From: Ceratopteris richardii
Lineage: Eukaryota > Streptophyta > Polypodiopsida > Polypodiales > Pteridaceae
Assembly (NCBI GenBank): GCA_020310875.1
Contig: CM035432.1
Span: 100,116,512 to 100,180,511 of the forward strand
Length of the DNA stretch: 64,000 bases
Direction of reading: 5' to 3'
Part shown: piece after piece, positions 33,764 to 46,133 of the stretch
How the letters are laid out: every line of letters begins with the position of its first letter
Position numbering within the stretch: position 1 is the stretch's first letter
Notes under the pieces: generated by a model
Told to the model about the DNA's origin: nothing
Seen by the model: the letters and a program-made list of their open reading frames with translations, nothing else
Database searches by the model: none
Position numbers and translations under genes: made by a program

Positions 33764-35512
33764 GCACAATTGAAGACATGAAATCAGATGATGAGGACAC
33801 CATCAACTTGGAAGAGTTCAAAGCATGGAAATCAAAAGGCAAGGCCAAGATGAAGAGGTTGGAGGACATACCTCAATCATCCAACCAAGCCATAAGGAGA
33901 TCACAAACAGAGAGTAAGAAGCCAATCGAATATGGCTATGATACTTCACTAGTTACTAAGCATTCCATTTATCTTGCTAAGGATTCATCACTTGAAGAAC
34001 CTTCTTCATATGAAGTAGCAAGTAGCAAAGCAGAATGGAAAGAGGCTATGGATGAAGAAATAGGATCACTCCAAGAGAATGACACTTGGGAGCTAGTACC
34101 CAAGAAAGAATCAATGAAGGTAATTGGTTCTAGATGGGATTTACAAAATCAAAAGGAACTCAGATGGATCCATAAACATGTATAAACCTAGACTTGTGGC
34201 TAAGGATTTTGCTCAAACCCAAGGAGTAGATTATGAAGAGACTTTTTCACCTGTGGCTAAGATGCCAACCATCAGGGTATTGGTAAGTGTAGCTTCATCT
34301 AGAAATTGGAATATGTATCAAAAAGATGTGAAAAATGCTTTTCTCAATGGCTGGATTGTAGAGGAGGTTTACATGGCTCAACCTCCTTGCTATGAATACC
34401 CAAGCAAGGTAAATCATGTATGCAAATTAAACAAAGCTCTTTATGGTTTGAAGCAGGCACCTAGGGCATGGAACCATAGGTTAACTACATATCTTCAAGA
34501 CCAAGGATTTATGATGACGAAGGTAGATTTTTCTCTGTTTGTCAAGAGGAGTAATTGAGAAATGATATATTTATGTGTTTATGTTGATGAAATCATTCTT
34601 ACGGGAAGTGATTCCAATGGCATGAAACAAATCAAGGACCAAATGATGTAGGAGTTCAAAAGCAGGGACCTAGGGTTTCTGAAGTATTTCCTTGGACTTA
34701 AGTTAGTCTACACTAACTCTGGAATCTACATCACTCAAAGGAAATATGTGAAGGACATGTTGAAGAAGTTCCACTTGGAGAATGCAAAAGTAGCTAGCAG
34801 CCCTATGGAGGTAAATCCTAAATTGAGTGCTCATGAACGTGATTTTCTTGAAGACATTGTAGGATACCAAAGCATAGTTGGAAGTCTTAACTATGCAACA
34901 TTAACCAGCATTGATATATGCTATGGAGTAAGCATTTTAAGTCAATTCATGCATTAACCTAGAGAACCTCACTTGGAAGCTACTAAAAGGATTTTGAAGT
35001 ATCTCAATGGTACTCAAAACCAAGGACTTTACTTCCATTACACATCAGATTTGGACATTAAGTTATACTTAGATGCTGATTGGGGAGGTTGTGAGGATGA
35101 AAGAAGAAGTACTTCTAGATACTTGCCTTTTATAGGACATAAACCTATTTCATGGTCTTTAAAGAAGCAACCAAGTGTTGCTCTATCTTCAAAAGAGGCT
35201 GAATACATGGGATTATCAAATGCTACACAAGAAGCTATTTGGATTAGATTGCTCTACTCAGATTCAGGACTTCACACTCATTCACCTATGATCTTTGGTG
35301 ATAATACAAGTTCTTTGGATCTTGCAGCCAATCCCATTTATCATGCAAGAACCAAGCATATAGAAGTACAATATCACTATGTTAGAGAGAAACTTCTGAG
35401 CAAAGAGATTCAATTGGCATATGTATCTACAAATATGCAAGGTGCAGATTTGTTAACCAAAGCACTTGATGGTACTAAACTTTGTAGGTTTAAAACCATG
35501 ATTGGATTGTAG
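33764..35512 (+). pseudogene. Copia copy A: RT and RNase H
   Basis: After the deletion: an acidic linker, RRSQTESKKPIEYGYDTS, then RT with a frameshift near 34130, [32 protein letters not shown], and a catalytic motif read as YVDE at about 34579-34590 instead of YVDD. RNase H: LDADWGGCEDERRS, SSKEAEYMG and ARTKHIEVQYHYVRE, ending ADLLTKALDG and TAG at 35510-35512. Several stops (for example 34556-34558). Inactive. Confidence 0.85.
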
Positions 35513-35560
35513 GACATTCATGAATATTCAGGAAGAAGCAGAAGCCAAGATATTTGGCTT

Positions 35561-35570
35561 GAGGGGGAGC
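35561..35570 (+). other. Polypurine tract of copy A
   Basis: GAGGGGGAGC, identical to that of copia-1, directly before the shared LTR. Confidence 0.8.
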
Positions 35571-36638
35571 TATTGGTGCAAATGTCCAAGCCTTCACATT
35601 TGGCTTAGCTTGGAGGATTATATGTAGAAGTACTTGACGGATCATATGAACCATAGCTTGTAGCTCTTTTGATCATTCACCATTGTAAAAGGTTTTAACC
35701 TTAAGAGAATATTGTAAAAGCAAAAATATCATGGAATTACGAGAAGTATAAGCTACAAGTTTTTCTTAAGAGAATATCTCCTCAATTGGAGGAATCACTT
35801 TTAGGTGGAACCAAGTTTGAATTCAAATTCAATCTTGAAGGAAAACTACTTATAAAAGGACTAGTAGAAAAGTCATGGGGTATGTGCCTCATTGAGAGCT
35901 CCTCCATTGATCATTTGCAAGATTAGAGCAGCTTAAACTATAGACTACACATTCCATCATCATTGGGAATCATTACAATGCCAATGATCTTGTATAATCA
36001 TGTGCTATAACACATATATCTCATTGATCATCTCTGTCTACTTCTCTGCTATGAATTCTTAGAACAATGAACTTTGTTTGATCATATCTCAATGAGATCT
36101 CAACTATTTTCAGTAATCTATAGCTTTTTGGAACCCACTTGAGATCTAGCTTCTATTGTGAAAATTTCAAAGCTTTTGACTCAGCCATTTGGGAGAAATA
36201 GCCATTGACCTACTCACTAGTCATCTACTTTTCAGTCCCTAAAATATCGGGGGTAAGCCTTGGATTGCTAAAATCATTTCTCAGAGCATAGTTTATCTTT
36301 TTTTATGCTTCCACTTGTAATCATTAGCTATCAAAGCTAATTTGATTCCCTCAAAAGGAATTTGATCAAGTTTTACTCTACTGTGAGCACTCAGCAAAAG
36401 AACCAGCAAGTGTCTAGACCAAAATAACAAGTTTTCTGAGACTAGCTATTTGTGAAGTAGTCTCTTTTGGTTCAATTGTTTCAAGCATCCACTCCAAAGT
36501 ACATAGGTACTTTCTTGATGTCATTCGCAAGTTAAAAGGTCCTAGTATCAAACTCCAAAGTGATGTAGGGTAGGTACAAAGTAGGTTTTAGCAGTACCAA
36601 CTCCACTTTCTTGAGGTATCCATCCATCTTTTCCAACA
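35571..36638 (+). repeat. Shared LTR between copia copies A and B
   Basis: 1068 bp from TATTGGTGCA (mutated TG) to TCCAACA. The left side is preceded by copy A's polypurine tract, the right side followed by copy B's PBS, so it serves as 3' LTR of A and 5' LTR of B. Partner LTR at 41709-42749. TATAAAAGG at about 35851 is the likely TATA box. Confidence 0.85.
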
Positions 36639-36639
36639 G

Positions 36640-36651
36640 CGGTATCAGAGC
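36640..36651 (+). other. Primer-binding site of copy B
   Basis: CGGTATCAGAGC, one mismatch from the tRNA-Met PBS, two bases after the LTR. Confidence 0.75.
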
Positions 36652-36664
36652 AAGTTAAGGTAAA

Positions 36665-37700
36665 TTGGGAGAGGGTTTCCCTTCTTTCATTGAGAAATTA
36701 GAAAGGAATAATTACCCAGCATGGCCCTTGAGGATGAAGACCTATCTACAAGGAAGGAGTCTCTATGGATACATATCAGGAGATGCGGAGATGCACATAT
36801 TCAAAAGCAAAGGTCAACCTACAGGAGAGGAGCTAGAAAGACTCAACTCATGGTGTGCCAAGGATGCTTAAGCAAGGTAATATCTACTTAACTCTATCTC
36901 TGATTTCCTTCTTCCTCACATTAGGAATTGTAAAACTTCTCAAGAGACTTGGGATACATTATCATCATATCTTTCTTCCAATACAACAGCTAAAAATCAA
37001 TTGTAGATTGAGTTTACTCAAAGGAAGCAACCCAAGCAGAATGTTTCAGAGTATGTGAAAAAATTAAAGGATGTGGCTGATCAATTGGCAAGCATAGGAG
37101 AGGAGATTTAAGATGAGAAAATAGTGAGACAGATAATCAATGGCATCAAGGCAGATGATAAGTGAGAAGCTTTCACAACTGCTATGGACCTTTACATGGA
37201 CATGCGAATCCTTGCTCTTGCCACTCTTATGGGACAACTCTTTACCCATGAACACAAGCTCAACAAAAATGGATAACCATCAAGAGGTAACAATTCTTCT
37301 GCCCTCTATACAGATAAAGGAAAGTCTAAAGATAAAGGAAAGAGCAAGAAAGTTGAAGATGAAGGTACTACTTCTCAAGCTAACTATGCAGAGAGAGGTA
37401 GAAACTCAAGAGGAAGGGGTAGAAGAGGTAAGCAAGGTAGGGGGAGACCTTTCAACTCTTCCCCATGCAATATATGTGGACTATCTAACCACACAATAGA
37501 TGAGTGCTATAGGAACTTCAAGAATTAGAGAGGAAGAGGATTTCAAAGAGGTGGCTACTCACAATCAAGAGGAAGATTCAACCATAATCAAGGTTACAAC
37601 CATGGCTACAACATCAATTACAAGAACAATTGTAAAGAAGGATAGAAATCAAGAAAAGACTTCAACAGTTATACAGAGGATCAAGAGGATTGTCTTCTCA
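36665..37700 (+). pseudogene. Copia copy B: gag
   Basis: GEGFPSFIEKLERNNYPAW is the same gag start as copia-1 (TTG where ATG is expected). The frame is broken by TAA at about 36869, frameshifts and a TGA at about 37163. RNA-binding Arg/Gly-rich region and zinc knuckle CNICGLSNHTIDEC at about 37468-37509 are recognisable, followed by Asn/Tyr-rich text. Not functional. Confidence 0.8.
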
Positions 37701-38890
37701 TTATGAACATTAATTCAAAACAAGGTATGAATGATGATCACCTCTTCTATATTGACTCAGGTTGTTCAAACATGTCAGTGGTCAAGGTAGGAAATGTCAA
37801 AACTTCTGATGGGAACATGAATCTGGTGAGCAGAGTTCTTTATGTACCTACTATCACAAAAAAATATGATGAGTGTTGGATATATAGTTGAAAAGGGTTT
37901 GTAGGTTAGGTTCAATAAATAGGGAGCTTTTGTGGAGGAAGCCCAACAAGGATTCAGAAGGATTGCAAAGGGAGAGAAAATAGGAAGATTATTTACATTT
38001 GAGCTTGAGGACACTACAAGCATTGCACTTTATAATTACAAGGATCAAACCTTGTCTGAGTTAGAGATTTGGCACAAAAGATTAGGGCACATTGGTGAGA
38101 GAACCTTGAAGCAGATATGTAGAGATCAATGTGTGCCTGGGATACCTAATGTATCCAAGAAACATATCATCTATAAATATGGTTCTTGTCAGTTTGGTAA
38201 ATCACACATGTTACCCTTTACAAGAAAGGCTATATGCATGAGGATTACTTGGAACTTGTCCACACAGATGTGTGGGGACCAAGCAAGGATCCTTCAATTT
38301 CAGGCTCAAGGTACTATGTGTCATTCATTGATGATCTTAATAGGTGGACTATCTTGTATTTCATGAAACGTAAAGATGAAGTATTCAGTTATTTCATGAA
38401 GTATCTTGCACGTGGAAAATCAAATAGGGAAAAGCCTAAAGAGGATAAGGTCAGATGGAGGAGCTGAGTACTTCTCCAATGAATTTAATGCATTCTTGTA
38501 GGATAGAGGTATCAATAGGGGGATTACTACCAGCTATACCCATGAGCAAAATGGGGTAGAAGAGAGGAGGAATAGATTGATTGTGGAAGGAGCTTGATCA
38601 ATGCTTAATGAAAAGAAATTGCCTGATTATTTGTGGGCAGAGTGTGTTTCTACTGCCACTGATCTTATTAATAGGTTACCCTCTAAATGACTTGATGGGA
38701 TGATCCCATATGAGGCATAGCATGGTAGGAGACCATCACTTGAACATTGCAGAATATTTGGTTGTGATGCTTATGTGCATGTCCCATCTCAAATAAGAGG
38801 TAAGTTAGACCCTAAGGCAAAGTAATGCATCTTCATAGGGTATGGTTTAAATAAAAAAGGATACAGGTTTTATAATCCATGCAACAAAGG
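37701..38890 (+). pseudogene. Copia copy B: protease and integrase
   Basis: Protease motif FYIDSGCSN near 37748 followed directly by VVKVGNVKTSDGN: compared with copia-1 about 120 bases between them are missing. Pre-integrase LEIWHKRLGHIGERTLK, then VHTDVWGPSKDPS, a frameshift near 38230 and more stops. Later KIFGC-like text (FGCDAYVHVPSQIRGK) and the YNPCNKGFMVSSD end. Inactive. Confidence 0.8.
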
Positions 38891-40134
38891 ATTTATGGTC
38901 AGTAGCGATGTTGTGTTTGATGAGAATGATTCTTGTTTTGAAAGTGAATGCAGGAAGGTCAAGTTACCATATGACTTGGAAGAAGAATTTCCAAGCCTCA
39001 CCAAGGGGGAGCCAAGCACAATTGAAGACATCAAATCAGATGATGAGGACACCATCAAATTGGAAGAGTTCAAAGCATGGAAATCAAAAGGCAAGGCCAA
39101 GACAAAGAGGTTGGAGGACATACATGAATCATCCAACCAAGCCATAAGGAGATCACAAAGAGAGATTAAGAAGCCAATTAGATATGGGTATGATACTTCA
39201 TTAGTTACTAAGCATTCCATTTCTCTTGCTAAGGATTCATCACTTGAAGAACCTTCTTCATATGAAGAAACAAGTACCAAAGCAGGATGGAAGGAGGCTA
39301 CGGATGAAGAAAAAGTACTCCAAGAGAATGACCCTTGGGACCTAGTGCCCAAGAAAGCATCAATTAAGGTAATTGGTTCTAGATGGATTTACAAAATCAA
39401 AAGGAACTCAGATGGATCCATAAACATGTATAAAGCTAGACTTATGGCTAAGGGTTTTACACAAACCCAAGGAGTAGCTTATGAAGAGACTGTTTCACCT
39501 GTGGCTAAGATGCCAACCATCAAGGTGATGATAAGTGTAGCTGCATCTAGAAATTGGAATACATATCAAATAGATGTGAAAAATTCTTTTTTCAATGGCT
39601 AGATTTTAGAGGAGGTTCACATGGCTCAACCTTTTGGCTATGAAGACCCAAGTGCAAATTAAACAAAACTCTTTATGGTTTGAAGCAGACACCAAGGGCA
39701 TGGAACCATAAGTTAACTAGATATTTTCAAGAACAAGGATTCATCATGAGCAAGGCACATTCTTCTTTGTTTGTCAGGAGGAGTAATTTAGAAATGATAT
39801 ATTTATGTGTGTATGTTGATGGCATCATTCTTACAGGAAGTGATGCCAATGGCATCAAACAAACGAAGTAAAAGATGTAGGAGTTCAGAATTAGTAACAT
39901 AGGGTTTCTAAAGTATTTTCTTGGACTTGAGTTAGTCTACACTAACTCTAGAATCTACATCACTCAAAGGAAATATGTGCAGGACATGTTGAAGAAGTTC
40001 CACTTGGAGAATGCAAAAGTAGATAGCACCGCTATGGAGGTAAATCATAAATTGAGTGCTCATGAAGGTGATTTGCTTGAAGACATTGCAGGATACCAAC
40101 ACATAGTTGGAAGTCTTAACTATGCAACACTAAG
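38891..40134 (+). pseudogene. Copia copy B: linker and RT
   Basis: Frame 38895-39602 has the acidic linker, RYGYDTSLVTKHSI, KVIGSRWIYKIKRNSDGS and DVKNSFFNG, then a stop. Continues with MKQTPRAWNHK and a catalytic motif read as YVDG at about 39811-39822. Many stops. The RT/RNase H junction is split by the 900-bp insertion at 40143. Confidence 0.8.
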
Positions 40135-40142
40135 CAGGCATT

Positions 40143-41042
40143 AGGGGAAAAAGTGAGCCCTAGATAGGTCTTGTAAGGATCCCTAATTTTTAGGGATTAA
40201 AATTGATTTTTTTGGGATTAAGGGGAAACTCCAAACCACTAGTGGTATTTTCAAGCTTTGCAGTTCCACTAAACCATAGCCGTTTGATGCTTAAGATCGA
40301 TGGCTCAAGTGCAAATTCACTGCGGAAGAATTCTAATCATGGCTGCTTCGTGGTAGGAGGGACCCGTAGTTTGCAAGTGTTCTGCAAAGATCTAGGCCCT
40401 TGGATCTTTTTTAGATCTAAACGGCAGCCACATTTGGGGCTGAGCAAGGCTTCTACACATACTCCTGTCATTCGATCATCTTTAGATCCAAGGAGCACCC
40501 GCATTGGGGGTTGAGCCTCATTGGGAAGCTGTGAGAGGTGTCAGATTGTCCTCAGATCTAAGTCAGGAGATGAAGATCTGTTAGAACCGAATGAGCCATC
40601 TTCTGTCATCTGTCCGATCAACCTCTAATCCAAGAGTGTAGGAAAAATGGTGCCTTTTCAAAGTGGGCCAACCTCAACCATTAGATGAGAGCCTTGATCC
40701 AAGGGCTAGAAAGAAAAGGCGCCTTTTTCTAGTGGATATCCACACCTACCACACGGTTCAAGATTCATTCAAAGGCTAGGATTGCATCCCTCCTTGACTT
40801 TTGCAAAAGGACCTAAGCCCTTGGATCTTCTAGGCCATCCAACGATGGATAAGCATTCTAAAGGTCTTCAAAACCACTCATGCTAGTAGAAACCACAAAT
40901 TGGGGCTATTTGCAAGGTTTTGACTAAGAAAAAACCATGGAAGCCTATGCCTAGTCTAGTGGATTAAGAAACTAGACTGTGTCCACTGCTCTTCTCTCAT
41001 TGGTGGATCACTAATCAGCCCTGACGGTTCATTTTTCCCCCT
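40143..41042. mobile_element. Non-autonomous DNA transposon, 900 bp, hAT-like
   Basis: The sequence interrupts copy B exactly where copy A is continuous (around 34908). Ends are imperfect inverted repeats: AGGGGAAAAAGTGAGCC on the left and, on the other strand from the right end, AGGGGGAAAAATGAACC. Flanks CAGGCATT and AATGGATT may be a decayed 8-bp duplication (5 of 8 match), which with an AGGGG-type terminus suggests hAT. An open frame at 40203-40514 has no motif I know. No transposase. Confidence 0.65.
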
Positions 41043-41050
41043 AATGGATT

Positions 41051-41660
41051 GATATATGCTATGGAGTAAGTGTTTTAAGTCAATTCATGCATAAATCTAG
41101 AGCACCTCACTTCGAAGCTGCTAAAAGAATTTTGAAGTATCTCAAAGGTACTCAAAACCAAGGTCTTTACTTCCCATACACATTAGATTTGGACATTAAG
41201 TTATACTCAGATGCACATTGGGCACGTTGTAAGGATGATAAAAGAAGTACTTATGGATACTTGTCTTTTGTAGGAGATAAACCTATTTTATAGTCTTCAA
41301 CGAAGCAACCAAGTGTTGCTCTATCTTCAAAAGAGGCTGAATACAGGGGATTAGCAAATGCTACACAAGAAGCTATTTGGATTAGATTGTTCTACTCAGA
41401 TTTGAGACTTCACACTCATTCACCTATGATCTTTGGTAATAACACAAGTTCTTTGCATCTTGCAACCAATCCCATTTATCATGCATGAGCCAAGCATATA
41501 GAAGTACACTATCATTATGTTAGAGAGAAACTTATGAGCGAAGAGATTCAATTGGCATATGTATCTACAAACATGCAATGTGCAAATTCGTTAACCAAAG
41601 CACTTGATGGTACTAAACATTGCTGGTTTAAAATCATGATTGGATTGCAGGACATGCAGG
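41051..41660 (+). pseudogene. Copia copy B: RNase H
   Basis: After the insertion: AAKRILKYLKGTQNQGLYF, SDAHWARCKDDKRS (second acidic residue of DADW replaced), a stop near 41291, SSKEAEYRGLAN and KHIEVHYHYVRE, NSLTKALDG. Stops and substitutions throughout. A polypurine tract (AGGGGGAGC) follows at 41700-41708. Confidence 0.8.
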
Positions 41661-41708
41661 AAGATTCATGAAGAAATGCAGGCCAAGATGTTTGGCTTCA
41701 GGGGGAGC

Positions 41709-42749
41709 TGTTGGTGCAAATGTCCAAGCCTTCACATTTGGCTGAGCTTGGAGGATTATATGTGAAAGTACTTGATGGACCATATGAACCATAGCTTGTA
41801 ACTCTTTTGATCATTCACAATTGTAAAATGTTTTAACCTTGAGAGAATATTGTAAAAGCAAAAATCTCGTGGAGTTAGGAGAAGTATAAGCTACAAGTTT
41901 TTCATGAGAGAATATCTTCTCAATTGGAGGAATCATGTTTAGGTGGAACCAAGTTTGAATTCAAATTCAAACTTGGAGGAAAACTACTTATAAAAGGACT
42001 AGTAAGAAAGTCACTAGGTATGTGCCTCATTGAGAGCTCCTCCATTGATTATCTGCTGGATTAGATTAGGTTACACTATAGACTACTCATTGCACCATCA
42101 TTGGGCATCATTACAATGCCAATGATCTTGTATAATCATTACATATACCTCATTGATCATCTCTGTCTACTTCTGTGCTATGACTTCTCAGAACAATGAA
42201 CTTTGTTTGATCATATCTCAGAGATTTCTCAACCATTTTCAATGATCTATAACTTGTATGAACCATCTTGAAGTCTACTTGCTATTACCAAAATTTAAAA
42301 TCTTTTTCTTCAAAGATTTGGGAGAATTCACCTTTGAACTACTCACTAGTCATCTACTGTTCAATTCCTAAAATATCGGGGGTAAGTGTTGGATTGCTAA
42401 AATCATTTCCTAGAGCATAGTTTATATTTTTTGATGATTCCACTTGTAATCATTAGATATCTAAGCTACTTTGATTCCCTCAAAAGGGATTTGATCAATT
42501 GTTATTGTATTGTGAGCAGTGAGCAAAAGAACCAGCAGGTGTCTAGACCAAAATAGCAAGTTTTGTGAGACTAGCTATTTGTGAAGTAGTATGTTTTGGT
42601 TAAATTGTTTCAAGCATCTTACTTTCTTGATGTCATTTGCAAGCTAAAAGGGCCTACTATCAAAATCTTAAGTGATTTAGGGCAGGTACAAAGTAGGTTT
42701 TAGTAGTACCACCTCACTTCCTTGAGGTATCCATCCATCTCTTCGAACA
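41709..42749 (+). repeat. 3' LTR of copia copy B
   Basis: 1041 bp, TGTTGGTGCA to TTCGAACA, matching 35571-36638 with substitutions and small indels. TATAAAAGG at about 41990 lies at an equivalent position. Confidence 0.85.
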
Positions 42750-42974
42750 ACTGCTTCATAGTACTAGATCGCTCGTAGTAGCACTTCCCCTGCTCTCACT
42801 CCTATCAGTTTCACTCCTGTCGTCAGATAAAGAATATTTTATAGGAGCGAATGTGATTGTTGAGACAAATTGTTTACCGTAATAGGAATGATCACAAATT
42901 GTTCCTCACCGGATATTGCAATGCTTTACTAGATTTCTTATATTAAATTTATAAATCCAATTTTAATTCATGTT
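42750..42974. other. Unassigned junction DNA
   Basis: Right flank of the tandem copia array. The last 30 bases before 42975 may already belong to the gypsy RNase H end. Confidence 0.3.
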
Positions 42975-43680
42975 TCAGGCAAATCTAACTCTGTTGCTGA
43001 TATGCTTTCAAGAGCTAGGTATGATGAGAATGATGAAGCCAAGTTAGATACTAATACGATTAATTATGACTCTCAAGTATATGTATATGAAAAATTTAAT
43101 ACTGATGAATATGAAGGAGAGTGGCTAGATATTGGGAGGTATCTTAGTACTTTAATTAGATCACCTTCATGGTCTTCAAATAGATTTAGAAATATTAGAA
43201 AAAAAGCATTTAACTTTTTCTTAAAAGATGGGTTAACTTGGAGACATGCAAGGGGGAAGATTAAAATGCCACAAAGGGTACTAGGAACTAGGCATCTTCA
43301 GATGCAAGTCATGAAGAGCATGCATGATACTTTATGGGCTGGGCATAAGGGATTTGTAGCAACTTATGAAAAAATTAGAGAGGGTTATTGGTGGCCAGGT
43401 ATTTATGTTAATGTAAAGAATTATGTCAATTCTTGTGATGTATGTCAAGTTCATTCATCAGTTAAGCATAGGGATCCACTGCACCCTACCTATCCACCAT
43501 GTATACACTATAAGTGGGTAGTTGACTTAGTGACCATGCCCAAAGGTATAGATAGGATGAGATACATAGTTCTTGCTCGAGAAGATCTTACTAACCATGT
43601 TGAAGGCCGAGCTCTAAGATCAAAAACCACTTTCAATGTATGTAAATTTCTTCTTGAAGATTGTTTGGAATATTGGAGAG
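42975..43680 (+). pseudogene. Ty3/gypsy RNase H end and integrase, second lineage
   Basis: Open from about 43002 without a stop to 43823. VSGKSNSVADMLSRAR is the typical end of gypsy RNase H. A linker with YNGE-like YEGEWLDIGRYLSTL follows, then an H2C2 zinc finger (HDTLWAGHKGF ... CDVCQ) and the integrase core start HYKWVVDLVTMP with the first catalytic Asp and VLAREDLTNHVEGRALRSK. Homology ends near LLEDCLEYW (43680), before the second Asp and Glu. The long intact frame contrasts with the older relic at 1-8446, and sequence differs strongly from it, so this is another lineage. It is truncated on both sides. Confidence 0.8.
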
Positions 43681-43939
43681 GGTTAAAGATTTTTCATCTT
43701 CTTGATCTTATACATATATTCAAGAATGTTTGCTTTTCATTATGGAAAAATCTTGTTGGATTAAAATACGCAATAGTGTCAAGAAATGATTTCAAGAATC
43801 AAAATTCAAAACCAAATTTATGACCAATTTATGAGTGAAATTGACAAGGAACAACCTATGAACTTGCTTCTTGGGTACTAAAAACAAAAGAGATTCAAAC
43901 TATCATTATTGAGACTTAGTGGATTCACACAACTACATG

Positions 43940-44711
43940 ATATGGAGAATCTTTCCAAAACATGTTTACTTTGGATGAGATGAGCTTATCTTGGTTAAAG
44001 ATACATGATTGGCATAACACTTCATATTCTACCTTTTGGTTATCGATGGATATGCAAAAAAAGGGAGTACAAGAAGTGATCTATTACCTTGCATAACTCT
44101 TACAAGGTATCTATCATGATTTTATTTTTAATACATAAGATTATTTGATATCTTTTTATTAGATTTTAATTTCTTTATAGTTTAATTTATGATTGATAAT
44201 AGGTGGACTACATCAACACAACTTGATAAAGATGCATTCCATCAGAAAGAAATGTGCAAGTAGGAGCGACTATTTCTAATTTAGAAAGAGCTTCCAACTT
44301 CATATTTTGATATTCAAGTTTTATTAATTGATCCATCTTGTGGATGAAATAGAGATTGTTGGAGTTGTAAGTGTTTGATGGATGTTTTGGGGCCAACAAT
44401 TTCTGCGCATATTAAAAGGTTATGTGCAAAAAAGAGCAAAGCTAGAAGGATCCATGGCAGAGACATGTTTGCTTGAGGATCAGATTTACTATGTTAGTGA
44501 ATATCTTGAAAGAGTTAATCAAGAATCTCCACGTACATGGACTAAGGAGTCTTCTTCAAAATGGAAACATGAGCTATTATCTGGTAAGGGAGTTCCATTT
44601 CAATTTACAATGCAAGAAAAAGTAGATATTTATACTTTTATTGCATATAATAGAAAATGCATGCAAGCATTCGTTAGTAAGTATGAACAAGAAATAAAAT
44701 CTTTGAAGTAG
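43940..44711 (+). pseudogene. CACTA (En/Spm) transposase remnant
   Basis: Broken frames match plant CACTA transposases in order: LSWLKIHDWHN and VQEVIYYLA (end of the Transposase_21-like region), a possible AT-rich intron ending AATAG at 44202, TQLDKDAFHQKEMC, LPTSYFDIQV, and then the open frame 44382-44711 with FLRILKGYVQKRAKLEGSMAE and YYVSEYLERV. This is the DUF4218-type signature (RYLG-LK-YVRN-A-PEGSIAE in other plants). A frameshift at about 44380 and stops show it is dead. It would have been the cut-and-paste transposase of a CACTA element; the element ends are not identified. Confidence 0.7.
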
Positions 44712-45886
44712 AATATAGAGAAACTAAATATATAGAAGTAATCTTGATAGTAATGAGAATATAGATATATCATCTTTCATGGATTTTGTATATACTTGTA
44801 TGCAACAAGCTAATGCAAATAATGAGCCAATATTAGATGAGTAGAGAAATTTGATGATAGTTTGTTAAATAAAGATGATTCTTTTCAATAATTTTTTTTT
44901 CTTGCACATATATATATATATATTTTCTCTTCATATAATTTATTCATTGTTGCAGGTTCAAATGTACACAAATATGTAGGCTCATAGACAACATATTAGA
45001 ATCAAAGTTTATGATTCTTTGCATAAAATAGAGGATTCTAGCACTACTCCTTCTTTCAAGAAATTGCCACATGCTAGTTCAAAAAATAGAAACCTTATAG
45101 AAAGTGAAATTGGCTATGTGGGGACCATTGTGGTATCTAAAAAATATCATTTCATATCTTTAACACTAGTTTGGTACCAAAATAGGACACTTAAGTGTCC
45201 TTTTTTGACAATTTTCCAAAAACATCACACACCTTCTACCAAAGGGATTTTGAGAACATCCTTTAACACACATATTAAATATAATTCAAAGGATAATGCA
45301 AAATTATAAAACATAATAAATCATGTTTTGTGTTCATGTAAATAGCCTCTCAAGATGCTATGGTAGTGAACAGGATGCAAATTCCTAACCAAATGTATTT
45401 TTATCAAAAGAAAAAAAGTCATCATATGAAAGAAAAAATTATACACATTCCTTGAAACATAGATCACATAGTATGAATCTCAAACTCACGTAGAAAAATC
45501 ATTTCAATTCAAATAAAATCAATTATTTTGACTTTGTACACCAAACACAACAACTAGTTCTAAACATGGTTCAAACAAACTTATAGAAATCCATAGAGGT
45601 GTACAAATATGCCAACAATCAAACAAGTTATGAAGACAAAAACCAAGGTATACACATATAAAATCAACTGCTATGACTCTTGTCATCCAAAACAAAAAAC
45701 TAAAGCCTACATATATGACTCAAAAGAATTTATGGACATCATCCAAGTTGTACATATTCAAGTTACCAAGAAGAAAATGTGTGACATAACAAACCAAAGC
45801 TTACATATATGAGGCTAAATAGTTTATTGAAATCCACGAAAATTTTCATGTCTTTGGACACAACCAAGAATCTTCTATTTTGTGGG
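44712..45886. other. AT-rich DNA, no gene recognised
   Basis: May be the decayed 3' half of the CACTA element. Contains an 18-bp palindrome AGGACACTTAAGTGTCCT at 45184-45201. Confidence 0.4.
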
Positions 45887-46133
45887 CATCAATTAAATTC
45901 TACAAACACAATCACGAATAGTTTGTGGGCACATAACAAATCATGTAAAATTATGGAGAAGATCTAGTTTCTTCACATGAAGCAAGAAAATAAGACATCA
46001 AACAATGTGGCATCAATTAAATTCTACAAACACAATCATGAATAGTTTGTGGGCACATAACAAAGCATGTAAAATTATGGAGAAGATCTAGTTTCTTCAC
46101 ATGAAGCAAGAAAATAAGACATCAAACAATGTG
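45887..46133. repeat. 124-bp tandem duplication
   Basis: 45887-46010 and 46011-46133 are the same sequence with only about two differences (CACG/CATG, AATC/AAGC). A recent local duplication. Confidence 0.92.

Noticed and set aside
44208..44399. Minus-strand open frame next to the CACTA relic
   Set aside because: The plus strand reads LDKDAFHQ and TSYFDIQV, which match CACTA transposases; the minus frame is antisense to it.
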